Below are positions 24,088-33,556 of a stretch of DNA of 64,000 bases, piece by piece. Each line of letters begins with the position of its first letter. Within the stretch, counting starts at the first letter, position 1. The notes beneath the pieces were generated by a model, which had not been told where the DNA came from, ran no database searches, and saw only the letters and a list, made by a program, of their open reading frames with translations. Origin of the DNA: Cytophagaceae bacterium (GTDB taxonomy: Bacteria > Bacteroidota > Bacteroidia > Cytophagales > Spirosomataceae); NCBI GenBank assembly GCA_027486845.1, contig JAIXOL010000027.1, forward strand, positions 1-64,000, in the 5' to 3' direction. Made by a program: the position numbers and the translations under genes.

Positions 24088-27000
24088 TTAAAATCCTAAT
24101 CTAAGACCAACATTATATGACTTAGCAACAGGGAAAGCTCCTTCGTCGATACCCATGTGAGTATCTTGATTATCTGTACCTGAGTTTCTTAAGTTAATAT
24201 CAGGATCTAAACCTTTATACTTTGTGAAAGTAAATAAGTTTTGACCTTGAACATAAATTTGAGCCGAGCTTAATTTAATTTTTGATAAAATAGCAGTTGG
24301 GAATGTATAAGTCAACTGAATGTTTTTAATACGCATATAAGAGCCATCTTCAACAAAATAAGATGAAATTTGCTGACTTGTTCCATCTTGTGAGTTCAAA
24401 CGTGGCAGTAAAGCATTGTCGCCTTGTTTTTTCCAAGAGTTATACAACATATCTTTAGAACGGTTACCTTGAAAGGTATTAAAGTCAGTCCAGAATTTCT
24501 GATAATTGAAAATATCATTTCCTTGAGAACCTTGACCGAATATGGCTAAATCCCAATTTTTATAACCTAAATTGATATTAACACCGTATGTAAAGTCAGG
24601 ATGTGGGTTTCCAATGATAGTTTTGTCAGCGGCTGTAATAACACCATCACCATTAATATCTCTAAATTTGAAAACTCCTGCTCTTGTGTATGAACCAAAT
24701 TTTGGAGCAGCAGCAGCTTCTGCATCATCTTTAATTACACCATCAACAATATATCCATAAAAACTTGATAATGGTAAGCCTGCCTTTGTCAATGAAATAG
24801 CAGGAAGACGAGTAGTAAAACCAAATATTGATGCATTAGGGTCATTATTTAGTTTTACAACATTGTTTTTGTATCTACTAATCATACCACTGATTGAATA
24901 TCTTAATTGCCCAATTTTGTCTCGATAAGTAATATTCAAATCAACTCCTTTGTTGTTTACTTCACCAATATTTACATAAGGGATAGAACCAGTTCCAGCA
25001 GTTCTTGGAATTGGCACTTGTGTAAGCATATCAGATGTAGTACGAGTATATAAGTCTAAAATTACCTCTAACTTACTTTTCAGCAACGTTGCATCAATAC
25101 CAATGTTTGAAGAAGTATTAGTCTCCCATTTACCATTTGGGTTACCAAATTGTGCTAAGTCAAAACCATTGGCGATTGAATTTCCACTGCCTGAAATATC
25201 ATAGGCATTGTTTAATGGATCAGGTGTATATAATGTGTATGCATTATATACATTAGGAATCAACTGATTTCCTGTTTTACCCCATCCACCTCTAATTTTC
25301 AAATCGTCAACAAAAGTTAGTTTCTTCATAAAATCAAACTCTGTTAAACGCAAACCAAGAGAGAACGCAGGGAAAATACCATAACGATTGGCAGCCGAGA
25401 ATCTTGATGAGCCATCACGACGCATAGTAAAATCAGCCAAAAGGAATTCTTTGTATGAGTAATTGACTTTTCCAAACTGCGAGAATAATGCACTTAATGT
25501 TGCACCAGCTCCTGCATTTGATAAACCTGCAGCTGCACCAAGATTTAGGTATCTATATGAAGGGTCATCAAAAGCAAAGTTACTACGAGCGGCATTAAAA
25601 CCAAAAGCGTAAGTTTGAACAGCTTCAGTTCCAGCTAAAACATTAAAAGTGTGGCTTCCAATTACTTTATTGTAATTTAATGTATTAAACCAAGTAATTG
25701 CTCTATCAAAACTATTTGAAACCGTTAAGCTATTTGTGTTGCGAGCTTCCGCGGCTTCAATATCACGATTAAAATAAGCTGCTAAATTGAAGTTGTTAAA
25801 TTCAACACCTAAACTTGTTCTAAATTTCAAATCTTTCAAAATACCAACTTCAGCGAACATATTACCAAAAATATGAGTTCCTTTGATAATATTATCTTTT
25901 TCACGCCATTGTCTTGCCAAAGGGTTTGGTGCGTTTCCAAGATTTGAACCTCTGCTTCCAGCAAAGCCATTCAAATCAGAAGTATTTGTACCTCCTAAAG
26001 CAACTGGCCCACCGGTTATATCAAATACTGGAATAATTGGCTGAATTCTTATCGCAAATGAAATTGGATTACTTTCATTTTGGTTTCCGTTGGGTACACC
26101 AACTCTTTCGTCATAAGCCACCGTAAAGTTTTCACCGAAAGTTAAACGTCCTTTAGTAAATTCTGTATTTGCACGAACTGAATAACGCTTATAACCTGTA
26201 TATTTCAAAATACCTTCTTGATCGAAATAACTACCAGAAATCGCAAATTTACCATTTTTTGAACCACCAGTTGCACCTAATTGATAATTAGATATTTTAG
26301 CTGCTCCAAAAATTTCATTTTGCCAATCAGTACCTTCTTTATTTGCTTTTGTAATATTAAACGCTGTAACACCTAATTTAGGATCAGCAATATCATTAGT
26401 ATAAGTGTAATTGGCAGGTAAAGCTCCATAAACGTTTGGATAAATATAATCAGCAATTGTTTGTGAACCATCTGCACCGAATTTGTATTGAGCTGAAGGT
26501 GAGGTTCCAGGTGTTTTACCAGCACCAATCTCAGACTCATAATACAACTGACCTAATTCTTTCGTATTTAACAAGTCCAGCGTTCTTCCAACTCTTTGAG
26601 TACCCGTATACATATCAAAAGTAATCTTAGGTTCGCCAGCCCCACCTCTTTTTGTTGTAATGATTACTACACCATTAGCAGCTCTCGCACCGTATATTGA
26701 AGCAGCAGAAGCATCTTTCAACACTTGCATCGACTCAATATCATTTGGGTTGATTTGGTTAAGTGTTCCTTGTGTTGGTGTGCCATCAATTACATATAGC
26801 GGACTATTATTATTGATAGAACCAAATCCACGGATACGAACCATTGTACCACCACCTGGAGAGTTATCATTACCTACAGTTACACCCGCTGCACGACCTT
26901 GTAACTGCTGTGTTACACTCGCTGCTGGAAGTGATTGCAATTCTTTAGCTCCAACTACAGTTACAGCACCAGTAATGTCTTTTTTCCGTTGTGAAGCATA

Positions 27001-27342
27001 ACCAGTTACAACTACTTCTCCTAATACCTTGGTATCAGATTGCATAGCAACATCTATGATTGAACGATTACCAACAACTTCTTCAACTGATAAATAACCG
27101 ATTGAAGAAATCACGATAGTAGAACCCGCAGGCACTTCAAATGAAAATGCACCATTGGCATCCGAAGAAGTTCCTTTATTAGTTCCCTTTACTTGAATTG
27201 TTGCACCAGGCAAGCCGATTCCACTTTCTGCATCCGTTACTTTTCCTGTGATTTTTTGTTGGGCAAAAACCATCGAGCTAGTGAAGAATAGGAAAAGCAT
27301 CAATGCCCTTACTTTAATAGGAATTGGGTATGAGTGTTTCAT
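24088..27342 (-). CDS. SusC/RagA-type TonB-dependent outer membrane transporter
   Basis: 1084 residues. After the signal peptide (SSMVFAQ) come a carboxypeptidase-like regulatory domain (ITGKVTDAESGIGLPGATI), the TonB-box region and plug (VVVTGYASQRKKDITGAV, GGGTMVRIRGFGSINNN, PLYVIDGTPTQG, LKDASAASIYGARAANGVV), then a 22-strand barrel ending VAKSYNVGLRLGF. It imports the oligosaccharide bound by SusD. The start is ATG 27342; the longer frame from 27384 needs a TTG and covers the promoter. No sigma/anti-sigma pair or hybrid sensor is adjacent, so its regulator lies elsewhere. Confidence 0.95.
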   Translation of the reverse strand: MKHSYPIPIKVRALMLFLFFTSSMVFAQQKITGKVTDAESGIGLPGATIQVKGTNKGTSSDANGAFSFEVPAGSTIVISSIGYLSVEEVVGNRSIIDVAMQSDTKVLGEVVVTGYASQRKKDITGAVTVVGAKELQSLPAASVTQQLQGRAAGVTVGNDNSPGGGTMVRIRGFGSINNNSPLYVIDGTPTQGTLNQINPNDIESMQVLKDASAASIYGARAANGVVIITTKRGGAGEPKITFDMYTGTQRVGRTLDLLNTKELGQLYYESEIGAGKTPGTSPSAQYKFGADGSQTIADYIYPNVYGALPANYTYTNDIADPKLGVTAFNITKANKEGTDWQNEIFGAAKISNYQLGATGGSKNGKFAISGSYFDQEGILKYTGYKRYSVRANTEFTKGRLTFGENFTVAYDERVGVPNGNQNESNPISFAIRIQPIIPVFDITGGPVALGGTNTSDLNGFAGSRGSNLGNAPNPLARQWREKDNIIKGTHIFGNMFAEVGILKDLKFRTSLGVEFNNFNLAAYFNRDIEAAEARNTNSLTVSNSFDRAITWFNTLNYNKVIGSHTFNVLAGTEAVQTYAFGFNAARSNFAFDDPSYRYLNLGAAAGLSNAGAGATLSALFSQFGKVNYSYKEFLLADFTMRRDGSSRFSAANRYGIFPAFSLGLRLTEFDFMKKLTFVDDLKIRGGWGKTGNQLIPNVYNAYTLYTPDPLNNAYDISGSGNSIANGFDLAQFGNPNGKWETNTSSNIGIDATLLKSKLEVILDLYTRTTSDMLTQVPIPRTAGTGSIPYVNIGEVNNKGVDLNITYRDKIGQLRYSISGMISRYKNNVVKLNNDPNASIFGFTTRLPAISLTKAGLPLSSFYGYIVDGVIKDDAEAAAAPKFGSYTRAGVFKFRDINGDGVITAADKTIIGNPHPDFTYGVNINLGYKNWDLAIFGQGSQGNDIFNYQKFWTDFNTFQGNRSKDMLYNSWKKQGDNALLPRLNSQDGTSQQISSYFVEDGSYMRIKNIQLTYTFPTAILSKIKLSSAQIYVQGQNLFTFTKYKGLDPDINLRNSGTDNQDTHMGIDEGAFPVAKSYNVGLRLGF

Positions 27343-27381
27343 AAATAAATAATAAAAATTAGATTTAAAAATATATAAATT

Positions 27382-27389
27382 CAAAGATA
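27382..27389 (-). promoter_or_regulatory. -7 element of the susC-susD operon
   Basis: TATCTTTG on the minus strand fits the Bacteroidota -7 consensus TAnnTTTG, 40 bases before the susC ATG. No good TTG is found 19-23 bases upstream, so the call rests on the -7 element and position. Confidence 0.45.
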
Positions 27390-27629
27390 AAATATTAAAA
27401 ATTCAATTTCTAAATTATATTGGAAAAAATTAATTATATCAAGTTAATATTAATTTTTTTTATTAATGCTGAGACAAAAGGCATGAGATTCGAGACAAAG
27501 GATAAAATACCAACTATCAATAAGTTATTTAAATTCTATTTGTCGATTGATATGGTCTCATTACTTGAAAAAATATCTAAGTTTTAAAGTTTATTTTTTT
27601 AAGCAATCTTCACCACCTAATCTAATAAA

Positions 27630-27658
27630 AAAAGTCATAACCTAAGATTATGACTTTT
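27630..27658 (-). terminator. Terminator of the S10 carboxypeptidase gene
   Basis: An 11-bp perfect stem (AAAAGTCATAA / TTATGACTTTT) with a 7-base loop. On the minus strand a T-run follows. It lies 47 bases after the stop codon. Confidence 0.8.
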
Positions 27659-27705
27659 CTAAAAACAAATTAATTTATATAGATTTTTATATCAATCAAA
27701 TAATA

Positions 27706-29247
27706 TCAATACTTTGCAGGCTGATTTGGCTTCGGTAAAGATTTCTTGATAAAATCTCTAATATCTTCATTTGCAGTTTGTAAATCTTCACGACGTAAAT
27801 ACATCATGTGACCACTTCTGTATCCTTTCCATGACATACGGTCTTTTAGTTTACCACTCGGATCCATTTGCCACATATTATACTTTGCATTAAAATAATC
27901 GCATGCACCATCATAATAGCCCGATTGAACCATAACATTCAGATATGGATTTTGTGCCATTGCTTGACGCAAATTTTCTCCAGTATTATCGCCGGTTCTA
28001 TCCCATGGATTGGTAGGGCCAAACATATAATATTTAAGATCTGTCTTGTAATTCAATTCATTTCTTAAATATATATTGATTGCAGGCGTGAATGAGTGTA
28101 ACCATGAGGTAAGCTCAGAATTGAAATCTGGTTTTTCGCCTGCATCTTTTCGGTCAAGTCCTTTATATCTTGAATCTAAACGTCCAACTGTATTTCCCTT
28201 TTCACGCAATAATTCTTTCCAGAAAAAATCAAGAGGAATATCTAAATTTTGCTGCAAAATTACTTTTTCTGATAATCCTGAGTATCTAGACATTTTGGCT
28301 GCAATTTCTTTTCTCTTTGTATCTTCTAAAAAACCGCCTTTACTAATTGCAGGAAGAAGTTCATTTATAGTGAAATTTTCTACTTCTGGAAGCATTTCGG
28401 TTAGGTCTTTCTTTTGTAAATCTGCGGGTAACATCTTATGAAACCACGCAGTTGCCGCAAAATAAGGCAATTTCAATGCTGCACCCGAAGCAGTTCCACG
28501 CTCAATTCCAAGCGTTGTTGGAGAAACCAAAATTACGCCATTCAAATACATCCACTGGGAATTTTGCAATTGCAAAGCCAAACCCGAAACACGAGTTGTA
28601 CCGTAACTTTCACCAATCAAATATTTTGGTGATGCCCAACGATTTGTACGAGTCACAAATGTATTTATCCAGTCAGCTAAGTATTTAATATCAGCATTAA
28701 CTCCAAAAAATTTTGAGGTTGGGACATCTTTACTTGTTGGGCGTGAGTAGCCCGTATTCACAGGATTTACGAATACAATATCTGCAACATCTAATATTGA
28801 GTAAGGATTTTCTTTGATTCCATAAGGTTGGAGCGGATATCCCTCATCATCAATATTGAGTAAATGTGGGCCTGTATATGCAATGTGCATCCATACCGAA
28901 GCAGAACCTGGACCCCCATTAAACGAAATCACTAATGGACGGCTTGCTCTGTCTTTTACATCTGTACGTTCATAATAGGTATAAAACAATCCAGCGATTG
29001 CTTTTCCTTCCTCATCCCAAACGGGCATTGTCCCAGTCATCGCCTGAAATGGCACTTTCTGACCTTTGATGGTCGTCACATGCTCTGTTGTAACATAAGA
29101 ATCTGGATTAAAAGGAATGATCAGAGAGGCCGATTTCTCTTCTTTTAGAGTAGATGAGGCAGCAGGTGCAGGTGCAGTTTTTGATACAAGAGATTGTGAA
29201 AATGCACAAAAACTAAGAAAAACTAAAGGTAAAAATTTAATTTGCAT
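27706..29247 (-). CDS. S10 family serine carboxypeptidase, exported
   Basis: 513 residues with a signal peptide (to about SQS19). The alpha/beta-hydrolase features are clear: oxyanion segment SFNGGPGSASVW (110-115 = GGPGSA), nucleophile Ser214 in LIGESYGTTR, Asp in SGYYDGACDYF, and His in RSGHMMYLR. Such enzymes remove C-terminal amino acids from peptides; bacterial members are common in Cytophagales and Xanthomonadales. It stands alone between susC and a Gfo/Idh/MocA gene, with terminators on both sides. Confidence 0.9.
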   Translation of the reverse strand: MQIKFLPLVFLSFCAFSQSLVSKTAPAPAASSTLKEEKSASLIIPFNPDSYVTTEHVTTIKGQKVPFQAMTGTMPVWDEEGKAIAGLFYTYYERTDVKDRASRPLVISFNGGPGSASVWMHIAYTGPHLLNIDDEGYPLQPYGIKENPYSILDVADIVFVNPVNTGYSRPTSKDVPTSKFFGVNADIKYLADWINTFVTRTNRWASPKYLIGESYGTTRVSGLALQLQNSQWMYLNGVILVSPTTLGIERGTASGAALKLPYFAATAWFHKMLPADLQKKDLTEMLPEVENFTINELLPAISKGGFLEDTKRKEIAAKMSRYSGLSEKVILQQNLDIPLDFFWKELLREKGNTVGRLDSRYKGLDRKDAGEKPDFNSELTSWLHSFTPAINIYLRNELNYKTDLKYYMFGPTNPWDRTGDNTGENLRQAMAQNPYLNVMVQSGYYDGACDYFNAKYNMWQMDPSGKLKDRMSWKGYRSGHMMYLRREDLQTANEDIRDFIKKSLPKPNQPAKY

Positions 29248-29280
29248 TGGTTGAGATTGTTAATTGAAGTAATAAAGAAA

Positions 29281-29306
29281 GTCACCTCGCAATTCTTCAA
29301 GGCGAC
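29281..29306 (-). terminator. Terminator of the Gfo/Idh/MocA gene at 29327
   Basis: A 7-bp stem with one G-U pair (arms 29281-29287 and 29300-29306). On the minus strand it is followed by TTTCTTT, 20 bases after the stop codon. Confidence 0.6.
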
Positions 29307-29326
29307 TACCAAATATATTTATAATT

Positions 29327-30649
29327 TTAGATTTTTATTCCCCATTCTTTATTCATATTTCGTCCTAGAAGAGAATTTGCTTCCTTATCGTCAATAAAAA
29401 TTTCTTTTTTTGGATTCCATTTTAACGAACGATTAAGGCGATAAGCAATATTTCCGATATTACAAACCGAAGCAGTACGATGACCAATTTCAACATCACA
29501 AATTGGTTTACTACGGTTTCTCATTGCATTTAAGAAATCTTTATAATGATTTTCAGACTTATAAACGTGTTTCTCTGTTTCACCAATAACTTTATCTTTC
29601 AGAGAATTAGGCGTTGTTTCAATTTTCTTTCTCTGAACTTTAATTTCTCCCTCTGTTCCTACAAAATGTATCGCATTGTTCCATTCCCATTTTTCGTGGG
29701 TCATTGTGATACCATTTTCATATTTATAGGTAAGAAACTTAATTTCTTTTCCATCGGGTGCTGACACTTCCACCGGTCCGCTATCATCCATTCCAAGCGA
29801 CCACTGAACAATATCAAACATGTGAGCTCCCCAATCTGTTACCATTCCACCACCAAACTCACGGTATAAACGCCAATTTGGAAAAACATCTTTTGAAATA
29901 GGTGGAGCCAATTCTGAGTTAAAAACTACTGATTCATTTGGGCCTAGCCATTTCCCCCAATCAAGTCCTTCTGGTAATTTTTCTTCTGCTAAATTATAAG
30001 TAATAGGTGGAGCTCCTACATTAACTTTAATACTTTTCACCTCCCCTATATAACCATTTCTAATTAATTCGGCGGTTTGGCGAAACTCTGGCCATGAACG
30101 TTGCATACTGCCTGTCTGAAAAACTTTTTTATATTTTCGTGCAGCATTGACCATCGCACGTCCTTCTCGAACCGTCAAAGAAAGAGGTTTTTCACAATAA
30201 ATATCCTTACCTGCCTCGGCTGCTCTCACTGACATAGCTGCGTGCCAATGATCAGGCGTTGCTATTACAACAGCATCAATGTCTTTACGACTTAAAAGTT
30301 CTCTAAAGTCTTGATAAACAGGAATTTCTGAAAAAGCACCAAGTTGAGTATTTTTCTCATAGTGCGTTTTAATTCGATCCAAAGTTAATTGTGCCTTTGC
30401 TTGATATACTTCACTCAGTGCAGCAATTCGTACTTCGTTTGTATTTAAGAATGAAGTGGTAAGTCCACGACCTTGCTTTCCTGTACCTATAAATCCAAGT
30501 GAAATAATATCACTTGGGGCTAAATATCGACTCCCATCGGCTTTCTTTCCTCCTAAAACATGACGTGGTACAATCAAAAAGCTTCCAAAGGCTATAGAAG
30601 CTTTACTCACAAAATCACGACGAGAAATGTTATTATTTTTAGTTGACAT
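29327..30649 (-). CDS. Tat-exported Gfo/Idh/MocA oxidoreductase
   Basis: 440 residues. The leader has a consensus twin-arginine motif (ISRRDFVSKASIAFGSFLIV). NAD(P) motif: SLGFIGTGKQGRGLT. The family lysine is in KDIYCEKPLSLTVREG, and FGGGMVTDWGAHMFDIVQWSLGMD lies in the C-terminal domain. It is related to the protein at 11571-12950. It is divergent from the DUF1549/DUF1553 operon, apparently sharing one promoter region. Likely substrate: a sugar or its keto derivative in the periplasm. Confidence 0.87.
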   Translation of the reverse strand: MSTKNNNISRRDFVSKASIAFGSFLIVPRHVLGGKKADGSRYLAPSDIISLGFIGTGKQGRGLTTSFLNTNEVRIAALSEVYQAKAQLTLDRIKTHYEKNTQLGAFSEIPVYQDFRELLSRKDIDAVVIATPDHWHAAMSVRAAEAGKDIYCEKPLSLTVREGRAMVNAARKYKKVFQTGSMQRSWPEFRQTAELIRNGYIGEVKSIKVNVGAPPITYNLAEEKLPEGLDWGKWLGPNESVVFNSELAPPISKDVFPNWRLYREFGGGMVTDWGAHMFDIVQWSLGMDDSGPVEVSAPDGKEIKFLTYKYENGITMTHEKWEWNNAIHFVGTEGEIKVQRKKIETTPNSLKDKVIGETEKHVYKSENHYKDFLNAMRNRSKPICDVEIGHRTASVCNIGNIAYRLNRSLKWNPKKEIFIDDKEANSLLGRNMNKEWGIKI

Positions 30650-30712
30650 TATAAATTAGATTAATGATTTTACTTTTTAAATGAATTTTAAGATTAAGTA
30701 AATCTTATTCTT

Positions 30713-30747
30713 CAAAATTATTAAAAAATTTTAAAATACTAATCAAA
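30713..30747 (-). promoter_or_regulatory. Leftward half of a divergent promoter pair
   Basis: On the minus strand TTTG (30747-30744), a 23-base spacer and TAATTTTG (30720-30713), 64 bases before the start at 30649. The TTTG is one half of the palindrome CAAATTTG that also serves the rightward promoter. Confidence 0.5.
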
Positions 30748-30778
30748 TTTGTAATTATATTAGTGCAATTTATCATTG
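30748..30778 (+). promoter_or_regulatory. Rightward half of a divergent promoter pair
   Basis: TTTG (30748-30751), an exact 19-base spacer and TATCATTG (30771-30778), one mismatch to TAnnTTTG, 24 bases before the ATG at 30803. It drives the DUF1549/DUF1553-DUF1501 operon. Confidence 0.55.
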
Positions 30779-30802
30779 AAATAATACATTTTTATAAAAC
30801 GC

Positions 30803-33556
30803 ATGAATGCTTCATATCTAAAATGGATTTTTACTATCGCAATACCTATTTCTACTCTATTTTATTTGTATAATCATCGGTCTTCTGATGACATTAGTTA
30901 TAATGAAGAAATTAGACCAATTTTTAATAAAAAATGCATTGTTTGTCATGGCGGCGTAAAGAAAAATGGCAATTTTAGTTTACTTTTTCCTGAAGAAGCT
31001 TTTGCAAAAGCTAAGTCAGGGAAGTTTGCTATTATTCCCTTTGATGCTGATAATTCAGAGGTAATGAAAAGGATCAAGTCACACGACCTCGATGAGCGAA
31101 TGCCAAAAGATAAAGACCCACTAACTGATGAGGAAATAACGAAAATTGAAAAATGGATAAATCAAGGTGCAAAATGGGAAAATCATTGGGCATATTCGGC
31201 ACCAAAAACAAATATTACGATTCCAAACGAAGGTAAAGGATGGGCAAAAAATGAAATTGATAATTTTGTGTTTGAAAAACTAAAAAAAGAAGGACTTTCG
31301 CCATCAAAAGATGCCGACCGCCCTACCCTACTTCGCAGATTAAGTTTAGACCTGATTGGACTTCCGCCAACGACGCAAGAATCCAAAGATTTTGTCAATG
31401 ATAAATCGCCATACGCTTACGAAAAACAAGTCGATAGGCTATTAAAATCACCTGCTTTTGGTGAACGATGGGCTTCAATGTGGCTTGATTTGGCTCGTTA
31501 TGCCGACTCGAAAGGTTACGAAAAAGACCTTGATCGTAGTATTTGGAAATATCGTGATTGGGTTATAAAAGCCTTTAATGAAGATATGCCATTCGACCAA
31601 TTTACGATACAACAGCTGGCGGGAGATTTATTACCACAAGCCCCAAACGAAAGCATAGAATCGCTAGAAAACCGCAATATTGCCACCGCTTTTCATAGAA
31701 ATACAATGGCCAATGATGAAGGTGGAACCAACGACGAAGAGTTTAGAACTATGGCCATTATCGACCGAGTTTCTACTACGATGGAAGTTTGGCAAGGCAC
31801 AACAATGGCTTGTGTACAGTGTCATAGTCACCCGTACGACCCTTTTCGTCATGAAGATTTTTACAAATTGGCTGCTTTTTTTAACAATACCCAAGACCGA
31901 GATTTGTATAACGAAAAACCACTTTTCAGAACTTATTCTAAAGAAAAAGAGCAGGAAGTGATTAAGTTAACTAACTGGATAAATACCAAACTCCCATCAA
32001 ACCTTTCTAGCATAAAAAATTCTGATAAAACACTTTTAGCAGAAAAAACAAATGATTATTTAAGAAAATTGGGTTTTTATCGAATTGAAGCTGAATCGTT
32101 TGATAGTACAAGTCGTCACATTGAGCTTTGGAACAATCAGAAAGAAATAATGCAAACTACTGAAGGTGCATTTACTGTTTATGAAAACATTGATTTAAGC
32201 AATATTGAGGGCGTAAAATATCGTTATCAAAGTGGTGCAGAAAATGCTTATATCGAAATGAGAATCGGCAGCGTGGATGGGGAGTTAATTAGTAAAGTAG
32301 AAACGAAATGCAGCGAAAAAGAAGTAAATGTTGGTTGGTCGAGATGGAATCAATATACAACTTCATCGGGAAAAGTGAAACCAAAGCAAGGAATTTATGA
32401 TGTATATTTAGTATTTAGGAAAGGAAAAAACTTTTGGACAGACTTAATACACCTCGATTGGATGGAGCTGCAATCGAGCAAAATGCCTATCAGAACTTTA
32501 CCTAAATCTGTGCAAGATTCGATTGAAAAATTGGCAATGATTGATGTGATTGCCACGCCAATTATGCTCGAACGACCACAAAATAAAGCACGAAAAACCA
32601 ATGTTTTCATCAGAGGAAATTGGATGGCAAAAGGAAGTGAAGTACAAGCAGGCGTACCAGCAATTTTACCAAATATGAAAAACTACCCTAAAAACCGACT
32701 TGGTTTTGCAGAATGGATGGTAAATAAACAAAATCCACTAACTTCAAGAGTAATTGTGAATCGTTTTTGGGAACAATTATTTGGTACTGGAATTTTAGAG
32801 TCCTTAGAGGATTTTGGCAGTATGGGGTCTAAACCAACACATCCTGAAATGTTGGACTGGTTAGCAGTTAAATTTTCAAACAAAATGGATTGGAAAGTAA
32901 AAAGTTTACTTAAAACCATCGTAATGTCGGCCACTTATCAACAATCTTCAGTGATTTCTAAGCAATTAGAGGCAAAAGACCCTCGAAATTTACTTTTGGC
33001 TCGTGGCCCTAGGGTTCGACTTTCATCTGAGCAAATTCGTGACCAAGCATTGGCAATCAGTGGTTTATTGAATCCAACTATGTATGGTCCGAGTGTTCGT
33101 CCACCCAATCCGACCGATGGAGCTTGGCGAAGAGAAAAAAGCGGAAATAAGTTTCGCAGAGCTATTTATACTTATTGGAGGCGTACAAATCCATACCCTT
33201 CGATGATAACTTTTGATAGTCCTCAGCGAAATGTTTGCATTTCGAGAAGGGTTCGTACGAATACGCCTTTACAGGCACTTACCACCCTAAACGATACCGT
33301 TTACTATGCAGCTGCTCAAAACATTGCTTTAAAAATGCAACTTTCACAAGCAAAAAGCATTAAAGACAAAATTCGTGCGGGTTATTCGCACATATTTCAA
33401 AGACAACCAAGTCAGTCAAAAACAGCCTTACTAGAAAATCTTTATAATGAAGCATTGATTGATTTCAGAAAGAAAAAAAGTACAAAAGCCGAACTTTTAG
33501 CACTTACACTCACGGCAAATACGATGTTAAACTTAGACGAATTCCTTACAAAATGA
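30803..33556 (+). CDS. PSCyt1-DUF1549-DUF1553 protein, cytochrome c-type
   Basis: 917 residues. N-terminal membrane anchor (7-23), then a Planctomycete-type cytochrome c domain with Cys45-Cys48-His49 (CIVCHGG). The DUF1549 part follows (LLRRLSLDLIGLPPT, FGERWASMWLDLARYADSKGYE, with a second heme-like CVQCHSHPYDPF), a jelly-roll-like insert, and DUF1553 at the C-terminus (NPLTSRVIVNRFWEQLFG, DWKVKSLLKTIVMSATYQQSS, RVRLSSEQIRDQALAISGLL). These multi-domain proteins abound in Planctomycetes, where they pair with DUF1501 proteins and are linked to sulfated glycan use; the biochemical role is unproven. ATGA overlap with the next gene. Confidence 0.88.
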   Translation: MNASYLKWIFTIAIPISTLFYLYNHRSSDDISYNEEIRPIFNKKCIVCHGGVKKNGNFSLLFPEEAFAKAKSGKFAIIPFDADNSEVMKRIKSHDLDERMPKDKDPLTDEEITKIEKWINQGAKWENHWAYSAPKTNITIPNEGKGWAKNEIDNFVFEKLKKEGLSPSKDADRPTLLRRLSLDLIGLPPTTQESKDFVNDKSPYAYEKQVDRLLKSPAFGERWASMWLDLARYADSKGYEKDLDRSIWKYRDWVIKAFNEDMPFDQFTIQQLAGDLLPQAPNESIESLENRNIATAFHRNTMANDEGGTNDEEFRTMAIIDRVSTTMEVWQGTTMACVQCHSHPYDPFRHEDFYKLAAFFNNTQDRDLYNEKPLFRTYSKEKEQEVIKLTNWINTKLPSNLSSIKNSDKTLLAEKTNDYLRKLGFYRIEAESFDSTSRHIELWNNQKEIMQTTEGAFTVYENIDLSNIEGVKYRYQSGAENAYIEMRIGSVDGELISKVETKCSEKEVNVGWSRWNQYTTSSGKVKPKQGIYDVYLVFRKGKNFWTDLIHLDWMELQSSKMPIRTLPKSVQDSIEKLAMIDVIATPIMLERPQNKARKTNVFIRGNWMAKGSEVQAGVPAILPNMKNYPKNRLGFAEWMVNKQNPLTSRVIVNRFWEQLFGTGILESLEDFGSMGSKPTHPEMLDWLAVKFSNKMDWKVKSLLKTIVMSATYQQSSVISKQLEAKDPRNLLLARGPRVRLSSEQIRDQALAISGLLNPTMYGPSVRPPNPTDGAWRREKSGNKFRRAIYTYWRRTNPYPSMITFDSPQRNVCISRRVRTNTPLQALTTLNDTVYYAAAQNIALKMQLSQAKSIKDKIRAGYSHIFQRQPSQSKTALLENLYNEALIDFRKKKSTKAELLALTLTANTMLNLDEFLTK

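Larger units (their letters stand above)
27343..27705. other. 363-base spacer between susC and the S10 peptidase gene
   Basis: AT-rich, with no open frame of note. It contains the susC promoter-like TATCTTTG (minus strand, 27389-27382) and, near its right end, the terminator of the S10 carboxypeptidase gene. The middle (27420-27600) shows no recognisable element. Confidence 0.6.

Noticed and set aside
26660-27001. A 113-codon plus-strand open frame inside susC
   Set aside because: It is antisense to the highly conserved plug domain; its residues mirror that sequence.
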